Origin: Citrobacter amalonaticus
GTDB taxonomy: Bacteria; Pseudomonadota; Gammaproteobacteria; Enterobacterales; Enterobacteriaceae
Direction of reading: 5' to 3'
NCBI GenBank assembly: GCA_028994555.1
Contig: JARDVN010000001.1
Span: 2,046,001 to 2,110,000, forward strand
DNA length: 64,000 nucleotides
Shown here piece by piece: positions 51,764-62,951 of this stretch. Made by a program: the position numbers and the translations under genes. The first letter of the stretch is position 1; the number at the start of each line of letters is the position of its first letter. Under the pieces are notes generated by a model. It was given only the letters and a program-made list of their open reading frames with translations, was not told the origin of the DNA and did no database searches.

Positions 51764-52059
51764 GATAATTCTCCTTGTATACCCGTCATACTTTTGGCGG
51801 TGTTCAGGGTATAGATGCGCTGCAAACAAGCTTACAGGTCACCGGGTTAGCAGGTTAGTTATTACCACAAGTCTGGCTTGCGAGATGCGGTCGAGAATAC
51901 CACTTTCTTTGCCCACTGCGAGTATAAAGCATGTAAAAAAGAGGTGCGGATTCCGCGAAATGCTGGTTTTTGATGGCTCAGATCTCTATAATCTCGCGCA
52001 ACCTATTTCCCCCCTCGAACACTTTTTAAGCCGTAGATAAACAGGCTGGGACACTTCAC
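51764..52059. promoter_or_regulatory. Divergent pepD-gpt regulatory gap
   Basis: 296 bases without a gene between divergent pepD and gpt. A TATAAT at 51987-51992 is a candidate -10 for gpt, with no clear -35 at standard spacing. No operator recognised. Confidence 0.5.
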
Positions 52060-52518
52060 ATGAGCGAAAAATACGTCGTCACCTGGGACATGCTGCAGAT
52101 CCATGCACGCAAGCTGGCAAACCGCCTGATGCCTTCAGAACAGTGGAAAGGCATTATTGCCGTTAGCCGTGGTGGCCTGGTGCCGGGCGCATTGCTGGCA
52201 CGTGAACTGGGCATTCGTCATGTCGATACCGTTTGCATTTCCAGCTACGATCACGATAACCAGCGTGAACTGAAAGTACTGAAACGCGCTGAAGGCGACG
52301 GTGAAGGCTTCATCGTCATCGACGATCTGGTCGATACCGGCGGTACTGCGGTGGCTATCCGTGAAATGTATCCCAAAGCTCACTTTGTCACCATTTTCGC
52401 TAAACCGGCAGGCCGTCCGCTGGTTGATGATTATGTGATTGATATCCCGCAGGATACCTGGATTGAGCAGCCGTGGGATATGGGCGTGACCTTCGTTCCG
52501 CCGATTTCCGGTCGCTAA
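52060..52518 (+). CDS. gpt: Xanthine-guanine phosphoribosyltransferase
   Basis: Salvages guanine, xanthine and hypoxanthine to their nucleotides using PRPP. 152 residues as in E. coli. PRPP-binding motif [15 protein letters not shown] (about residues 83-97), N-terminal [16 protein letters not shown]. Peripheral membrane association is known for the family. Intact. Confidence 0.98.
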   Translation: MSEKYVVTWDMLQIHARKLANRLMPSEQWKGIIAVSRGGLVPGALLARELGIRHVDTVCISSYDHDNQRELKVLKRAEGDGEGFIVIDDLVDTGGTAVAIREMYPKAHFVTIFAKPAGRPLVDDYVIDIPQDTWIEQPWDMGVTFVPPISGR

Positions 52519-52531
52519 TCTCAACACTTTT

Positions 52532-52563
52532 CAACGCCTGGCTCTGCCGGGCGTTGTTTTATT
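52532..52563 (+). terminator. Terminator after gpt
   Basis: CAACGCCTGG (52532-52541) pairs with CCGGGCGTTG (52547-52556) around a 5-base loop, one G-T pair, then TTTTATTT. Confidence 0.9.
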
Positions 52564-52617
52564 TAGCCGATGACAGGTTACAATACGCCTTAATCAGTAT
52601 TCCAGGAGGCTGAACGT

Positions 52618-53863
52618 ATGTCACAGGCTAATCTTAGCGAAATCCTGTTCAAACCCCGTTTTAAACATCCCGAAACGTCGACCCTGGTTCGCCGTTTTAA
52701 TGCCGGGACGCAGCCGCCTGTGCAATCAGCGCTGGATGGCAAGAACATTCCTCACTGGTATCGCATGATTAACCGTCTGATGTGGATTTGGCGCGGGGTG
52801 GATCCGCGAGAAATTCTGGACGTTCAGGCGCGTATCGTGATGAGTGACGCCGAGCGCACCGATGCCGATCTTTACGATACGGTGATCGGTTACCGTGGCG
52901 GCAACTGGATTTATGAATGGGCAAAACAGGCGATGGACTGGCAGCAGAAAGCCTGCCAGGAAACGGACCCTGAGCGCAGTGGTCGCTACTGGCTGCACGC
53001 CTCGACGCTGTACAACATCGCCGCTTATCCGCACCTGAAAGGGGACGATCTGGCGGAACAGGCGCAGGCATTATCTAACCGTGCCTATGAAGAAGCCGCG
53101 CAGCGACTGCCCGGAACGTTACGCGAGATGGAATTTAGCGTGCCCGGCGGTTCCCCCCGTCACCGGTTTCTTGCATATGCCAAAAGGCGACGGTCCGTTC
53201 CCGACGGTGCTGATGTGCGGCGGTCTGGATTCAATGCAAACCGACTATTACACGCTGTATGAGCGCTATTTCGCGCCGCGCGGCATCGCCATGCTCACGC
53301 TGGACATGCCTTCCATCGGTTTCTCTTCGAAGTGGAAGCTGACGCAGGACTCCAGCCTGCTGCACCAGCATGTACTGAAAGCCTTACCTAACGTGCCGTG
53401 GGTCGATCATACCCGTGTGGCAGCGTTTGGGTTCCGTTTTGGCGCCAACGTGGCCGTTCGTCTGGCCTATCTTGAATCGCCACGTCTGAAAGCGGTGGCC
53501 TGCCTGGGGCCGGTTGTGCATGCGTTGCTGAGCGAGCCGTTACGTCAGGGGACAGTACCGGAAATGTATCTTGACGTTCTGGCGAGCCGGCTGGGGATGC
53601 ACGATGCGTCTGATGAAGCGTTGCGTGTAGAGCTTAATCGCTATTCGCTGAAGGTACAGGGGCTGCTTGGCCGACGTTGCCCGACGCCAATGCTGTCGGG
53701 CTTCTGGAAGAACGATCCGTTCAGCCCGGAAGAGGAGTCACGCTTAATCACCTCTTCATCTTCCGACGGTAAGCTGCTGGAGATTCCCTTCAATCCGGTG
53801 TATCGCAATTTTGACAACGCGTTACAGGAAATCACTCGCTGGATTGAAAAGAGATTGTGTTAA
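52618..53863 (+). CDS. frsA: Fermentation/respiration switch protein FrsA (apparent frameshift)
   Basis: Alpha/beta-hydrolase-fold protein reported to bind unphosphorylated IIA-Glc; esterase-like. ATG after AGGAGG. N-terminal helical region, then [13 protein letters not shown] and [13 protein letters not shown] in the hydrolase domain. A C6 run at 53153-53158 breaks the frame; with five C it reads [18 protein letters not shown] and ends at 53863, 414 residues as in E. coli. Confidence 0.94.
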
Positions 53864-53866
53864 TAA

Positions 53867-54322
<456 letters not shown>

Positions 54323-54330
54323 TCCAAAAA

Positions 54331-54357
54331 AGAGGCCGGATGAATCATCCGGCCTCT
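54331..54357. terminator. Terminator between convergent crl and phoE
   Basis: Near-perfect palindrome AGAGGCCGGATGA / TCATCCGGCCTCT with an A6 run before it and a T-rich stretch after (CTGTTTTG). Probably bidirectional. Confidence 0.88.
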
Positions 54358-54403
54358 CTGTTTTGTTCACCGGATAAGTCAACTCATCCGGATCATTCTG
54401 GCA

Positions 54404-55456
54404 TCAGAACTGATAGGTCATACCCAGCGCCACGATGTCATCGCTGTTGACGCCCAGTTTGTTGTTGTCATCAATCTGGTTGATTTTATAATCAACAAAC
54501 GCCGACATATTCTTGTTGAAATAATAGGTCGCGCCGACATCGATATATTTCACGATATCTTCATCACCGATACCTTCGATATCTTTGCCTTTCGACTGAA
54601 CGTAACCGATAGACGGACGCAGGCCGAAATCAAACTGATATTGCGCGACGGCTTCGAAGTTTTGCGCTTTGTTGGCAAAACCACCGGAGATCGGCGCCAT
54701 ATTGCGGGTTTCAGAATAGATGGTTGCCAGATAGATATTGTTACCATCATATTTCAGACCGGTTGCCCAGCCTTCAGCATTCTGACCATGACCACGCGCC
54801 TGCAGGTTTTGCTCATTGGTACGGTCAGAGTTGGCGTAGGCGCCAATGATAGCGAAATCGCTGCCGCCGAAGTCGTAGCTCAGTGATGTCCCGAACCCGT
54901 CACCGTTTTGTTTCTTCACGTCACGGTCTTCGTTTTTGCCCTGATATTGCAGGGTCATGTTCAGACCATCGATCATGCCGAAGAAGTCGGTATTCCGGTA
55001 TGTCGCCAGGCCGCTGGCGCGTTTGGTCATAAAGTTATCGGTCTGAGCCAGACCGTCACCACCAAATTCCGGGAACATATCGGTCCAGGCGGCAACGTCA
55101 TACAGTGCGCCCAGGTTACGACCATAATCGAAAGAGCCGATATCTTTTAGCTTGACCCCGGCAAACGCCAGACGCGTTTTCTGACCGGATTCGCTTTCGG
55201 TTTTGTTGCCTGCAAATTCCGCTTCCCAACGACCATAACCGGTCAGTTGATCGTTAATCTGCGTTTCGCCTTTAAAGCCAAAGCGGACATAAGTCTGGTC
55301 GCCGTCTTTGCTGTCATTATCGCTGAAATAGTGCATCGCTTTAACTTTGCCATACACATCCAGTTTATTACCGTCTTTATTAAACACTTCCGCTGCTTGT
55401 ACGGATGCCGATGCCACAATACCCATCACCACTAATGCCAGAGTGCTCTTTTTCAT
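54404..55456 (-). CDS. phoE: Outer-membrane phosphoporin PhoE
   Basis: Anion-preferring trimeric porin induced by phosphate limitation. 350 residues; signal peptide of 21 residues ending [15 protein letters not shown]. Porin hallmarks: [12 protein letters not shown], an eyelet-loop region, and C-terminal GMTYQF with final Phe. PhoE rather than OmpC/F from the crl-phoE-proB order and an upstream Pho box. Surface loops differ from E. coli. Confidence 0.95.
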   Translation of the reverse strand: MKKSTLALVVMGIVASASVQAAEVFNKDGNKLDVYGKVKAMHYFSDNDSKDGDQTYVRFGFKGETQINDQLTGYGRWEAEFAGNKTESESGQKTRLAFAGVKLKDIGSFDYGRNLGALYDVAAWTDMFPEFGGDGLAQTDNFMTKRASGLATYRNTDFFGMIDGLNMTLQYQGKNEDRDVKKQNGDGFGTSLSYDFGGSDFAIIGAYANSDRTNEQNLQARGHGQNAEGWATGLKYDGNNIYLATIYSETRNMAPISGGFANKAQNFEAVAQYQFDFGLRPSIGYVQSKGKDIEGIGDEDIVKYIDVGATYYFNKNMSAFVDYKINQIDDNNKLGVNSDDIVALGMTYQF

Positions 55457-55538
55457 TTTCAGTCCTGATTTAACGTACGCGCTATTATTTACTGGGTGTG
55501 ATCCCCGTTGAAAGACAGGAGGGTTTTAACGTTCTGGA

Positions 55539-55556
55539 GTGAAGGTTTTATGACAA
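55539..55556 (-). promoter_or_regulatory. Pho box upstream of phoE
   Basis: Minus strand reads TTGTCATAAAACCTTCAC, close to the PhoB consensus CTGTCATAAATCTGTCAC. It lies about 83 bases before the phoE start, suiting activation by PhoB. Confidence 0.8.
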
Positions 55557-55744
55557 CGTAAGAATAATTTTAAAAAAAGGATGTTTTTCTGTTTCAGTAA
55601 TAAAAACGTCAAAAATTGCCGCTACGCTTGCTGATCCAGCACAACAAAATTCCATGCTTTGTGCGCTGCTTGTTGGCAACCGGGGCCAGTCCTGCTAAAA
55701 CGTTCGTTTACTATCATTTTCCCCATTTTGAACGGCAGAGAATC

Positions 55745-56848
55745 ATGAGTGACAGCCAGACGCTGGTGGTAAAACTCGGCACCAGTGTACTAACGGGCGG
55801 ATCGCGCCGCCTGAACCGTGCCCACATCGTAGAACTTGTTCGTCAGTGCGCGCAGTTGCATGCCGCAGGACACCGTATTGTTATCGTCACGTCGGGGGCT
55901 ATCGCCGCCGGGCGTGAACACCTCGGATATCCGGAACTGCCGGCGACTATTGCCACCAAGCAACTGCTGGCGGCGGTCGGGCAGAGCCGACTGATCCAAC
56001 TGTGGGAACAGCTGTTTTCGATTTACGGCATTCACGTCGGACAGATGCTGCTGACGCGGGCGGACATGGAAGACCGGGAGCGCTTTTTGAATGCGCGCGA
56101 CACCCTGCGTGCCCTGCTGGATAACAATATCGTTCCGGTTATCAATGAGAACGATGCGGTTGCTACAGCGGAAATTAAAGTAGGGGATAATGACAATCTC
56201 TCCGCGCTGGCGGCGATCCTCGCCGGGGCGGACAAACTGCTGCTGCTGACCGATCAACAGGGGCTGTTCACCGCCGACCCGCGTACCGATCCGCAGGCCG
56301 AACTGATTAAAGATGTCTACGGGATTGATGATGCGTTGCGCGCTATCGCTGGCGACAGCGTATCGGGGCTGGGAACGGGCGGCATGGGCACTAAGTTGCA
56401 GGCCGCTGACGTCGCCTGTCGCGCCGGGATTGACACGATTATCGCCGCTGGCAGCAAACCGGGCGTGATTGGTGACGTGATGGAAGGGATTTCTGTCGGC
56501 ACCCGCTTCCATGCCCAGGCCTCTCCGCTGGAGAATCGCAAGCGTTGGATCTTCGGCGCGCCGCCTGCCGGTGAAATCACCGTGGATGAAGGCGCAACGG
56601 CGGCGATTCTGGAACGTGGTAGTTCATTGCTACCGAAAGGCATTAAAAGCGTGACAGGCAACTTCTCACGTGGTGAAGTGATTCGCATCTGTAATCTGGA
56701 AGGGCGTGACATTGCCCACGGCGTGAGCCGCTACAATAGCGACGCGTTGCGCCGCATTGCCGGCCACCACTCCCAGCAAATTGACGCGATTCTGGGCTAT
56801 GAATACGGCCCGGTTGCTGTCCATCGTGATGATATGATTACCCGTTAA
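55745..56848 (+). CDS. proB: Glutamate 5-kinase
   Basis: First step of proline synthesis, feedback-inhibited by proline. 367 residues from [12 protein letters not shown]; a longer in-frame upstream reading is not conserved. Amino-acid-kinase domain ([35 protein letters not shown]) and a C-terminal PUA domain from about residue 275. Followed 11 bases later by proA in an operon. Confidence 0.98.
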   Translation: MSDSQTLVVKLGTSVLTGGSRRLNRAHIVELVRQCAQLHAAGHRIVIVTSGAIAAGREHLGYPELPATIATKQLLAAVGQSRLIQLWEQLFSIYGIHVGQMLLTRADMEDRERFLNARDTLRALLDNNIVPVINENDAVATAEIKVGDNDNLSALAAILAGADKLLLLTDQQGLFTADPRTDPQAELIKDVYGIDDALRAIAGDSVSGLGTGGMGTKLQAADVACRAGIDTIIAAGSKPGVIGDVMEGISVGTRFHAQASPLENRKRWIFGAPPAGEITVDEGATAAILERGSSLLPKGIKSVTGNFSRGEVIRICNLEGRDIAHGVSRYNSDALRRIAGHHSQQIDAILGYEYGPVAVHRDDMITR

Positions 56849-56859
56849 GGAGCAGATAA

Positions 56860-58113
56860 ATGCTGGAACAAATGGGCATTGCTGCCAAAGCGGCGTCGTA
56901 CAAACTGGCGCTGCTCTCCAGTCGTGAAAAAAATCGCGTGCTGGAAAAAATGGCTGATGAGCTTGAAGCGCAAACGGAAACTATCCTGAACGCCAATGCG
57001 CAGGACGTGGCCGAAGCGCGCGCGAATGGCCTGAGCGAGGCGATGCTTGATCGCCTGGCGCTGACGCCTGCGCGCCTGAAGGCAATTGCTGATGACGTTC
57101 GTCAGGTTTGCAATCTGGCGGATCCGGTCGGGCAGGTGATTGACGGAGGGCTGCTGGACAGTGGGCTGCGTCTGGAGCGTCGCCGTGTGCCGCTGGGCGT
57201 GATTGGCGTGATTTATGAAGCCCGCCCGAACGTCACCGTCGATGTCGCCTCTCTGTGTCTGAAAACGGGCAATGCGGCGATTCTTCGTGGCGGTAAAGAG
57301 ACGTATCGCACCAATGCTGCCACCGTCCGCGTGATCCAGCAGGCATTAACCTCCTGCGGGCTACCGGAGGCGGCGGTTCAGGCCATTGAAAGCCCTGATC
57401 GTGCGCTGGTGAATGAGATGCTGCGCATGGATAAGTATATCGACATGCTGATCCCTCGTGGTGGCGCAGGTCTGCATAAGCTGTGCCGCGAGCAGTCGAC
57501 CATTCCGGTGATCACCGGTGGGATTGGCGTCTGCCATATCGTTGTCGATGACAGCGCAGAGATTGCCCCGGCGTTGAAGATTATCGTCAATGCGAAAACG
57601 CAACGTCCGAGCACCTGTAACACGGTCGAGACGCTGTTAGTACATCAGGACATCGCGGCGCGTTTTCTGCCTGCGCTGAGCCAGCAGATGGCGGAGAGCG
57701 GCGTAACGCTGCATGCGGACGAACGGTCGCTTGCCCTGTTGAGCTCGGGTCCGGCAAACGTGGTGGCAGTGAAAGCGGAAGAGTTCGATGACGAGTTTCT
57801 GTCGCTGGATTTGAACGTCAAAATCGTCGCGGACCTGGATGACGCCATCGCGCATATTCGCGAGCACGGCACTCAGCATTCCGACGCTATCCTGACGCGC
57901 ACCATGCACAACGCGAACCGTTTTGTGAATGAAGTGGATTCGTCTGCGGTATACGTCAACGCCTCGACCCGCTTTACCGATGGCGGACAGTTCGGTCTCG
58001 GTGCGGAAGTGGCGGTGAGCACGCAAAAACTGCATGCCCGCGGTCCGATGGGGCTGGAAGCGCTGACCACCTATAAGTGGATCGGCTTTGGTGACGATAC
58101 GATTCGTGCCTAA
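56860..58113 (+). CDS. proA: Gamma-glutamyl phosphate reductase
   Basis: Second step of proline synthesis, reducing glutamyl phosphate to glutamate semialdehyde with NADPH. 417 residues as in E. coli. Aldehyde-dehydrogenase fold with catalytic Cys in [10 protein letters not shown] and the conserved [14 protein letters not shown]. Ribosome site AAGGAG. Intact. Confidence 0.98.
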   Translation: MLEQMGIAAKAASYKLALLSSREKNRVLEKMADELEAQTETILNANAQDVAEARANGLSEAMLDRLALTPARLKAIADDVRQVCNLADPVGQVIDGGLLDSGLRLERRRVPLGVIGVIYEARPNVTVDVASLCLKTGNAAILRGGKETYRTNAATVRVIQQALTSCGLPEAAVQAIESPDRALVNEMLRMDKYIDMLIPRGGAGLHKLCREQSTIPVITGGIGVCHIVVDDSAEIAPALKIIVNAKTQRPSTCNTVETLLVHQDIAARFLPALSQQMAESGVTLHADERSLALLSSGPANVVAVKAEEFDDEFLSLDLNVKIVADLDDAIAHIREHGTQHSDAILTRTMHNANRFVNEVDSSAVYVNASTRFTDGGQFGLGAEVAVSTQKLHARGPMGLEALTTYKWIGFGDDTIRA

Positions 58114-58119
58114 TTAATG

Positions 58120-58174
58120 CCGGGTGATGCAAAATCAGCCACTTGATTCGCAAGGCTATTGACGCATCGCCCGG
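58120..58174 (+). terminator. Terminator-like hairpin after proA
   Basis: CCGGGTGATGC (58120-58130) pairs with GCATCGCCCGG (58164-58174) with one G-T pair; an inner AGCC/GGCT stem fills the loop; TTAGTTTT follows. It would end proBA. Its right arm overlaps the thrW promoter region. Confidence 0.75.
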
Positions 58175-58187
58175 TTAGTTTTAACCT
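58159..58187 (+). promoter_or_regulatory. Probable promoter of the tRNA-Thr gene
   Basis: TTGACG (58159-58164), 17-base spacer, TAACCT (58182-58187), then a C/G-rich stretch. The -35 is good and the -10 weak; the tRNA starts 41 bases downstream. Confidence 0.5.
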
Positions 58188-58227
58188 TCTACCCCGTGTT
58201 CACACTCGTGGTCACGTCCTCTTCAGG

Positions 58228-58303
58228 GCCGATATAGCTCAGTTGGTAGAGCAGCGCATTCGTAATGCGAAGGTCGTAGGTTCGACTCCTATTATCGGCA
58301 CCA
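58228..58303 (+). tRNA. thrW: tRNA-Thr (anticodon CGU)
   Basis: 76-base cloverleaf GCCGATATAGCTCAG... to CCA, anticodon loop TTCGTAA, identical to E. coli thrW as I recall it. This tRNA is the attachment site of CP4-6 and related islands; the accessory cluster starts directly after it. Confidence 0.98.
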
Positions 58304-58684
58304 TTAAAATCAAATTGTTACGTAAGATCTTATCATTCTCCCACCAAAAAATTATCTTAATGTAACAGCTGGTGTAAGTAAATTCTATCAACGAAGATCA
58401 ATCTTATCTACTGACCAAAAAGGCCTGATAGGGCTTCGCTCACTATACATCCTTGGCTGCAGGTTTAGTTGTACACCACTCCTAAATTTAATGTGTTGGC
58501 AATGTGTTCAATAAAGCTCGAACAAATTAGCTCATTATGATCGGTTAATACTTCAACTTCTGGTTGCATGATTGTTTGTCCGTAAAAAGATAACGCGCCT
58601 GCCGGGTAGTAGCAGGCGCATTACGCAATAGGTAAACAAGGGAGGAAGTTCAGAAATGTAAATCGGGAAGGTTGTACGCAATGT
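58304..58684. other. 381-base island edge next to thrW
   Basis: A/T-rich, no gene seen and no integrase, as at the equivalent CP4-6 boundary. It contains the terminator of the leftward island operon. A second attachment copy of the tRNA end is not visible in this window, so the far end must be beyond 64000. Confidence 0.6.
58584..58619 (-). terminator. Terminator of the leftward island operon
   Basis: GCGCCTGC / GCAGGCGC stem (58595-58602 with 58612-58619), 9-base loop, and a T5 run on the minus strand starting 6 bases after the stem. It lies about 65 bases past the toxin gene stop. Confidence 0.7.
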
Positions 58685-59377
<693 letters not shown>

Positions 59378-59383
59378 CTATTG

Positions 59384-59605
59384 TCAGTTCAGGGTGATGC
59401 TCATCAGGCAGGTATAGGGCCCATTGCGGTCCTGGCGGCGTTCGGCGTATACCGCGAGGACTCCGGCGATATCCGGAACGTCCCTGCCGGTGTAATGACA
59501 GACGCTACCGTGCCACTGGTATTTGCCGGTGCAGTAGCGAAAGATTCGGGACTCAGGATGCTGGCGGTATATCGTCATTGCCCTGCGTTTACTGATAATT
59601 TTCAT
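59384..59605 (-). CDS. ykfH: DUF987 protein (YkfH/YeeT/YpjJ family)
   Basis: 73-residue protein of unknown function, always next to the CbeA/CbtA pair in CP4-type islands. ATG at 59605 (MKIISKRRAMTIY) with GAGG overlapping the stop of the radC-like gene; four extra in-frame residues upstream are not used. Conserved FRYCTGKYQWHGS and GVLAVYAERR. Confidence 0.93.
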   Translation of the reverse strand: MKIISKRRAMTIYRQHPESRIFRYCTGKYQWHGSVCHYTGRDVPDIAGVLAVYAERRQDRNGPYTCLMSITLN

Positions 59606-59613
59606 GTAATACC

Positions 59614-60091
59614 TCAAAGCAGACCGTGTTCTGCGAACGAATAGATTTGCCTGCCACCGACAATCAGATGGTCAGGGACACGGATATCCACCAGCTGAAG
59701 CACCTGAACCAGTCGCTGCGTGAGGGTTTTGTCGGCCTGGCTAGGTGTCGTCTCGCCGGAAGGATGGTTATGCGCGAGTATCACCGCCGCCGCGTTGAAG
59801 TGCAGAGCACGTTTGACCACCTCCCGGGGATGCACCTCGGTGCGGTTAATCGTGCCGGTGAAGAGCGTTTCATGGGCAATCAACTGATTCTGGTTGTCCA
59901 GATACAACACCCGGAACTCTTCCCGCTCAAGCGCGGCCATATGCAGTCGCAGCCATTCACGTACGGCGTGGGTAGAGGTGAAGGCTACGCCGGGCTCATG
60001 CAGGTGGCGGTCCAGAGCCCTGAGCGCCCGCTGAATGAGACGCCGGTCCTGTGGCGTCATCTCGCCGGGTAAAAAAGGAAAGCTGTTTCAT
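59614..60091 (-). CDS. ykfG: RadC-like JAB/JAMM-domain protein (YkfG/YfjY/YeeS family, apparent frameshift)
   Basis: 158 residues after correction. ATG at 60091 gives MKQLSFLPGEMTPQDRR once one base is removed from the A6 run at 60071-60076. MPN+/JAMM metal site: upstream Glu in THREV-type TEVHPREV and the HNHPSGETTPSQAD motif (His-x-His-x10-Asp). RadC's DNA-repair role is disputed; island homologues have no proven function. Confidence 0.91.
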
Positions 60092-60106
60092 CTGTTGCTC
60101 CTTCGG

Positions 60107-60566
60107 TCAGTCGATAATACGCAGAATGGCGTGAGCCTCTGGATGTTGCATGGCATACTCCCGCAGGCGGTAATAGTGTGCGGTCATCGCGTCACATTCT
60201 GTACGGCAGGCATGGTGGCTATACGCAATCAGGCAGACAGCAATACCTGCTGCTTCTGCACTCATTTGGGCATCGTTACCGTTCAGGCAGTTAAACAGAC
60301 GCCATGTCTCATCGTTGTCAGGATCGGGGGGACATAAATGCGCCGCCATTGCTGAGGGTGTAGAACGACCAGATACCACCGCTGTAGCCCTCACAGAAGC
60401 GGTCCATCCAGGCGAAGATATGCGGCTCCAGGAGTAGCCACTGCGGGATAGCGCCAAAGTACTGTGGCCAGAAATCGATACGCTGTTCATCGGGGACCGG
60501 CGTGACGGTCAGTTCAAATTCGGGTTGGTTAGCGGGTGCGAGGTCGTGCTGCGTCTGTGTTGTCAT
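60107..60566 (-). CDS. yafX: Antirestriction-like protein YafX (KlcA/ArdB family, apparent frameshift)
   Basis: 152 residues; KlcA/ArdB relatives inhibit type I restriction enzymes without DNA mimicry. Begins MTTQTQHDLAPANQPEF, with QRIDFWPQYFGAIPQWLLL, HIFAWMDRFCEGYSGGIW and a C-terminal IAYSHHACRTECDAMTAHYY. A G6 run at 60326-60331 splits it; with five it reads GGAFMSPDPDNDETWRLFNCL. A 98-base gap separates it from ykfF upstream. Confidence 0.91.
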
Positions 60567-60664
60567 GGGTATGTCTCCGTCAATAAAAACGCCAGCGGCG
60601 ATGGCTGGCGTATGGGGATATAAAGTGTGTTCGGGGGAGGTGAATGCGGGTAAATGCTTCGCGA

Positions 60665-60904
60665 TCAGCGGGTGGCCGTGTCTGTACGGATGCCTGAGGT
60701 GCGGATATAGCGGTTAAGACCTTCACCGGCATCCGGCTCAAAGTTCCATGCCCGCCAGACCATCCGGCCTTCAGTATCACGAACCACCAGACGGAAGTGA
60801 CTGCCCTGGTCGTCTTCGAGTGTGATATTGCTGTACGTGGTAGTGACCGCTTGCGCTTGTCTCCGGGTGAAAGGCCCCGGTGGCAGCAACACGGATTGGG
60901 ACAT
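60665..60904 (-). CDS. ykfF: DUF905 protein YkfF
   Basis: 79 residues from [16 protein letters not shown], near-identical to E. coli YkfF as recalled. Conserved [17 protein letters not shown] and [20 protein letters not shown]. Function unknown; common in CP4 islands and conjugative plasmids. A longer in-frame reading to 61117 crosses the end of the next gene on the same strand in another frame and is rejected. Confidence 0.9.
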   Translation of the reverse strand: MSQSVLLPPGPFTRRQAQAVTTTYSNITLEDDQGSHFRLVVRDTEGRMVWRAWNFEPDAGEGLNRYIRTSGIRTDTATR

Positions 60905-60980
60905 TTTCGGGCTCCTGATAAAAGAAAACCCCGGCAGCCTGCTAGCTGTCGGGGTGGATTTGCTGGGGAAGATACTACTA

Positions 60981-61448
60981 TCAGTCGTTGCTGCAGTCTC
61001 CGAGAGTGGACAGAACTTTCTCAGCGTTCTTCCGGTCCGCAGTGAAGGTCCCTGCTTTGTGGTCATTGACGTAGACGTCGAACTGCCCGGCCTCAGAGAT
61101 ATTGCTGATGAAGTCAAACCAGGCGTTATCGCCGTTACGCCAGCCCAGGCTGGACGGAATAATGTACTGCTGGTGATCCATCACTACGGTGATAGTAGTG
61201 TCGTCATCGTGCGAACTGACCATCTTGTCATCGGCAAGGGTAAGAAAGACTGAATGCTGATAGAAACCATTCTGGTCCGGGTTCCCTGTGCAGTTGATGG
61301 TAAACGTCTTCCCGCTGGCTTCGGTCACGCTGTATTCCGTATTGCCCTGACCGTAACCCTGCTGCCAGAACCCCGGGATAGCAGAGGCATTAAAGCTCGC
61401 GAGCAGTACACCCGCCAGCATAAACCGACTTAGTGAAAGTATTGTCAT
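60981..61448 (-). CDS. yfjT: Secreted protein of the YfjT/YkfB family
   Basis: 155 residues with a clear signal peptide: hydrophobic residues 9-20, cleavage after NASA before IPGFWQQG. Mature part has two Cys (NCTGN and DCSND), likely a disulfide, so probably periplasmic. Matches the CP4-57/CP4-6 protein in length. Function unknown. 25 bases after yfjS. Confidence 0.88.
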   Translation of the reverse strand: MTILSLSRFMLAGVLLASFNASAIPGFWQQGYGQGNTEYSVTEASGKTFTINCTGNPDQNGFYQHSVFLTLADDKMVSSHDDDTTITVVMDHQQYIIPSSLGWRNGDNAWFDFISNISEAGQFDVYVNDHKAGTFTADRKNAEKVLSTLGDCSND

Positions 61449-61473
61449 TCTTGTCTCCTTTGTCGTTGTTTTA

Positions 61474-61914
61474 TTACTGGTTCTCAGGGTTTGAGGGTAT
61501 CAGCAGTCGCCCCATCAGTTTGCCGTCATGGGCGTACTCAAAGTATTTTTCTTTGGTATACGGGTCCGTCACCTCCTGGTATTCCAGTTTGATGTTATCG
61601 GCAATACACAGCGCATTCATCAGTGGCTGGACGGTTTTTTCCTGCATATCCACGAGGTAGTAGTAACTGCCACCCTCGCAGCCATCGGGCGACTGGCGGG
61701 TACGTAAAACCTGCGAGGTGGGACCGGATAAGTAGTCAACCTGTGACCATTCTTCGCTGACATCATCCTGGTGGCTGACCACATCACTGAAACGCGGTGG
61801 GGTGAGGTCCTTAAATTTACTGATGGCCTTCAGGTCATCACTTCTGTCATCGCATGCGCTGAGAAACAGAGTGGTGGCAACCAGCGCCAGCAGAGGCAGT
61901 GTTTTACGTTTCAT
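61474..61914 (-). CDS. yfjS: Island lipoprotein of the YfjS family
   Basis: 146 residues. Signal peptide and lipobox LSAC (lipidated Cys at about residue 20) followed by DDRSDDL; Asp at +2 suggests inner-membrane retention under the Lol rule. A second Cys pair (PDGCEGG and ALCIADN) could form a disulfide. Function unknown. ATG shares one base with the ypjK stop, so it is translationally coupled. Confidence 0.88.
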   Translation of the reverse strand: MKRKTLPLLALVATTLFLSACDDRSDDLKAISKFKDLTPPRFSDVVSHQDDVSEEWSQVDYLSGPTSQVLRTRQSPDGCEGGSYYYLVDMQEKTVQPLMNALCIADNIKLEYQEVTDPYTKEKYFEYAHDGKLMGRLLIPSNPENQ

Positions 61915-62150
61915 TATTTTTTTCCTGAAATCAGACGAACCACTTTGGCAAAGACATAAATGCCCACGAAAATACCCACCGGCACGCCGACGAACGGTGT
62001 CAGCGCGACACTGGCGGCACCTGCTGCCCCTCCGCCCGTCAGCAGTGCGGCAACAGTGGCAAGGGTCAGGGCCGTGAGGCTCTCGGACACCCCGGTTTTG
62101 TTCAGAATGATGACGATGACAACAATGGCGATAATGGCAATAACGGGCAT
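61914..62150 (-). CDS. ypjK: Small membrane protein of the YpjK type
   Basis: 78 residues from MPVIAIIAIVVIV (ATG at 62150, GGAG upstream). Three hydrophobic segments (about residues 2-15, 24-40 and 45-68) separated by a glycine/alanine-rich stretch, ending RLISGKK. Longer in-frame reading to 62462 lies inside yfjR on the same strand and is rejected. Function unknown; lies between yfjR and yfjS as in CP4-57. Confidence 0.82.
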   Translation of the reverse strand: MPVIAIIAIVVIVIILNKTGVSESLTALTLATVAALLTGGGAAGAASVALTPFVGVPVGIFVGIYVFAKVVRLISGKK

Positions 62151-62190
62151 AGGGCTCCTCCCTGTTGCCGGGTTGATAACAACGCTTACG

Positions 62191-62892
62191 CTATTCTGGT
62201 GGGCTGTCGGCCGGAACAAACGTAAGCAGTGACTGCTGGATAAAGCGAAAATGGGGTAAGGACTGAATAAAGCCCGGGTCTTCAACAAGACGACACAGAC
62301 TGTCGTTACGCCGGAAAGTCTCCTGCAGGGGCTGAACCAGATGGATTTCATCCAGGGAGAATACGGCGATATGTCCGTCGTGCTCTGCCGCCAGATACCA
62401 GGCCTGCTGGTGGATAAGTAACCGGCAGGGAGCCAGCCGCTCACAGCGCTGCCCCTCGGCAATCAGAGTCACCCGCCTGCGCCCGGTAATGGCCTGAATC
62501 AGTCGCCAGAAAGACAATGCGCCTGATGGCGAAGGAGCCGGACTGGCGGGTGCGATTACGCAGGGAGACTCATCGCACATCAGCAGTGCGTTTACCAGAC
62601 GACGGTCAAAGCCAGGGAAAAGACCGGCCATCCCGCTGCGGTGGGCAAAGATAAGCACGTCGGGCACCATCTGCGTCTCACTGCCCGCAGTGCGTAAGCG
62701 GCAATATCCGGACTGATACTCCAGGTCCAGATACATCAGCCGCTCACGAAAATCACGCCGCAGCGTGCGCACCGACACACCAAACTCAGCGGCAAGCTTA
62801 CGCACACTCAGCGTTTCCCCTGCCACCAGACGGCTGATTATCAGTGACAGCCTGACAGCCAGCCGGTCATGGCGGCGTTCTGCCTGTGTCAT
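62191..62892 (-). CDS. yfjR: WYL-domain transcriptional regulator YfjR (YafY-related)
   Basis: 233 residues, as in CP4-57 YfjR. N-terminal DeoR-type winged HTH ([21 protein letters not shown], residues about 32-52) and a C-terminal WYL-like domain (residues about 130-205; [22 protein letters not shown]). WYL regulators bind nucleic-acid or nucleotide ligands and often control phage-defence loci. Upstream gap has GGACA/TGTCC repeats. Confidence 0.9.
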   Translation of the reverse strand: MTQAERRHDRLAVRLSLIISRLVAGETLSVRKLAAEFGVSVRTLRRDFRERLMYLDLEYQSGYCRLRTAGSETQMVPDVLIFAHRSGMAGLFPGFDRRLVNALLMCDESPCVIAPASPAPSPSGALSFWRLIQAITGRRRVTLIAEGQRCERLAPCRLLIHQQAWYLAAEHDGHIAVFSLDEIHLVQPLQETFRRNDSLCRLVEDPGFIQSLPHFRFIQQSLLTFVPADSPPE

Positions 62893-62951
62893 GAGACGTT
62901 CTCCGTGAAAGTTAACTGACTGAAAATGATGTGATTACTTTAAAGAGGGGG

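Noticed and set aside
58159-58365. 68-codon frame across thrW
   Set aside because: It covers a tRNA gene and its flank, with no conserved protein sequence.
60905-61117. Long N-terminal extension of ykfF
   Set aside because: The extension crosses yfjT on the same strand in another frame; homologues start at MSQSVLLPP.
62151-62462. 182-codon version of ypjK
   Set aside because: The extra 104 codons lie inside yfjR; the short form has its own ribosome site and matches CP4-57.
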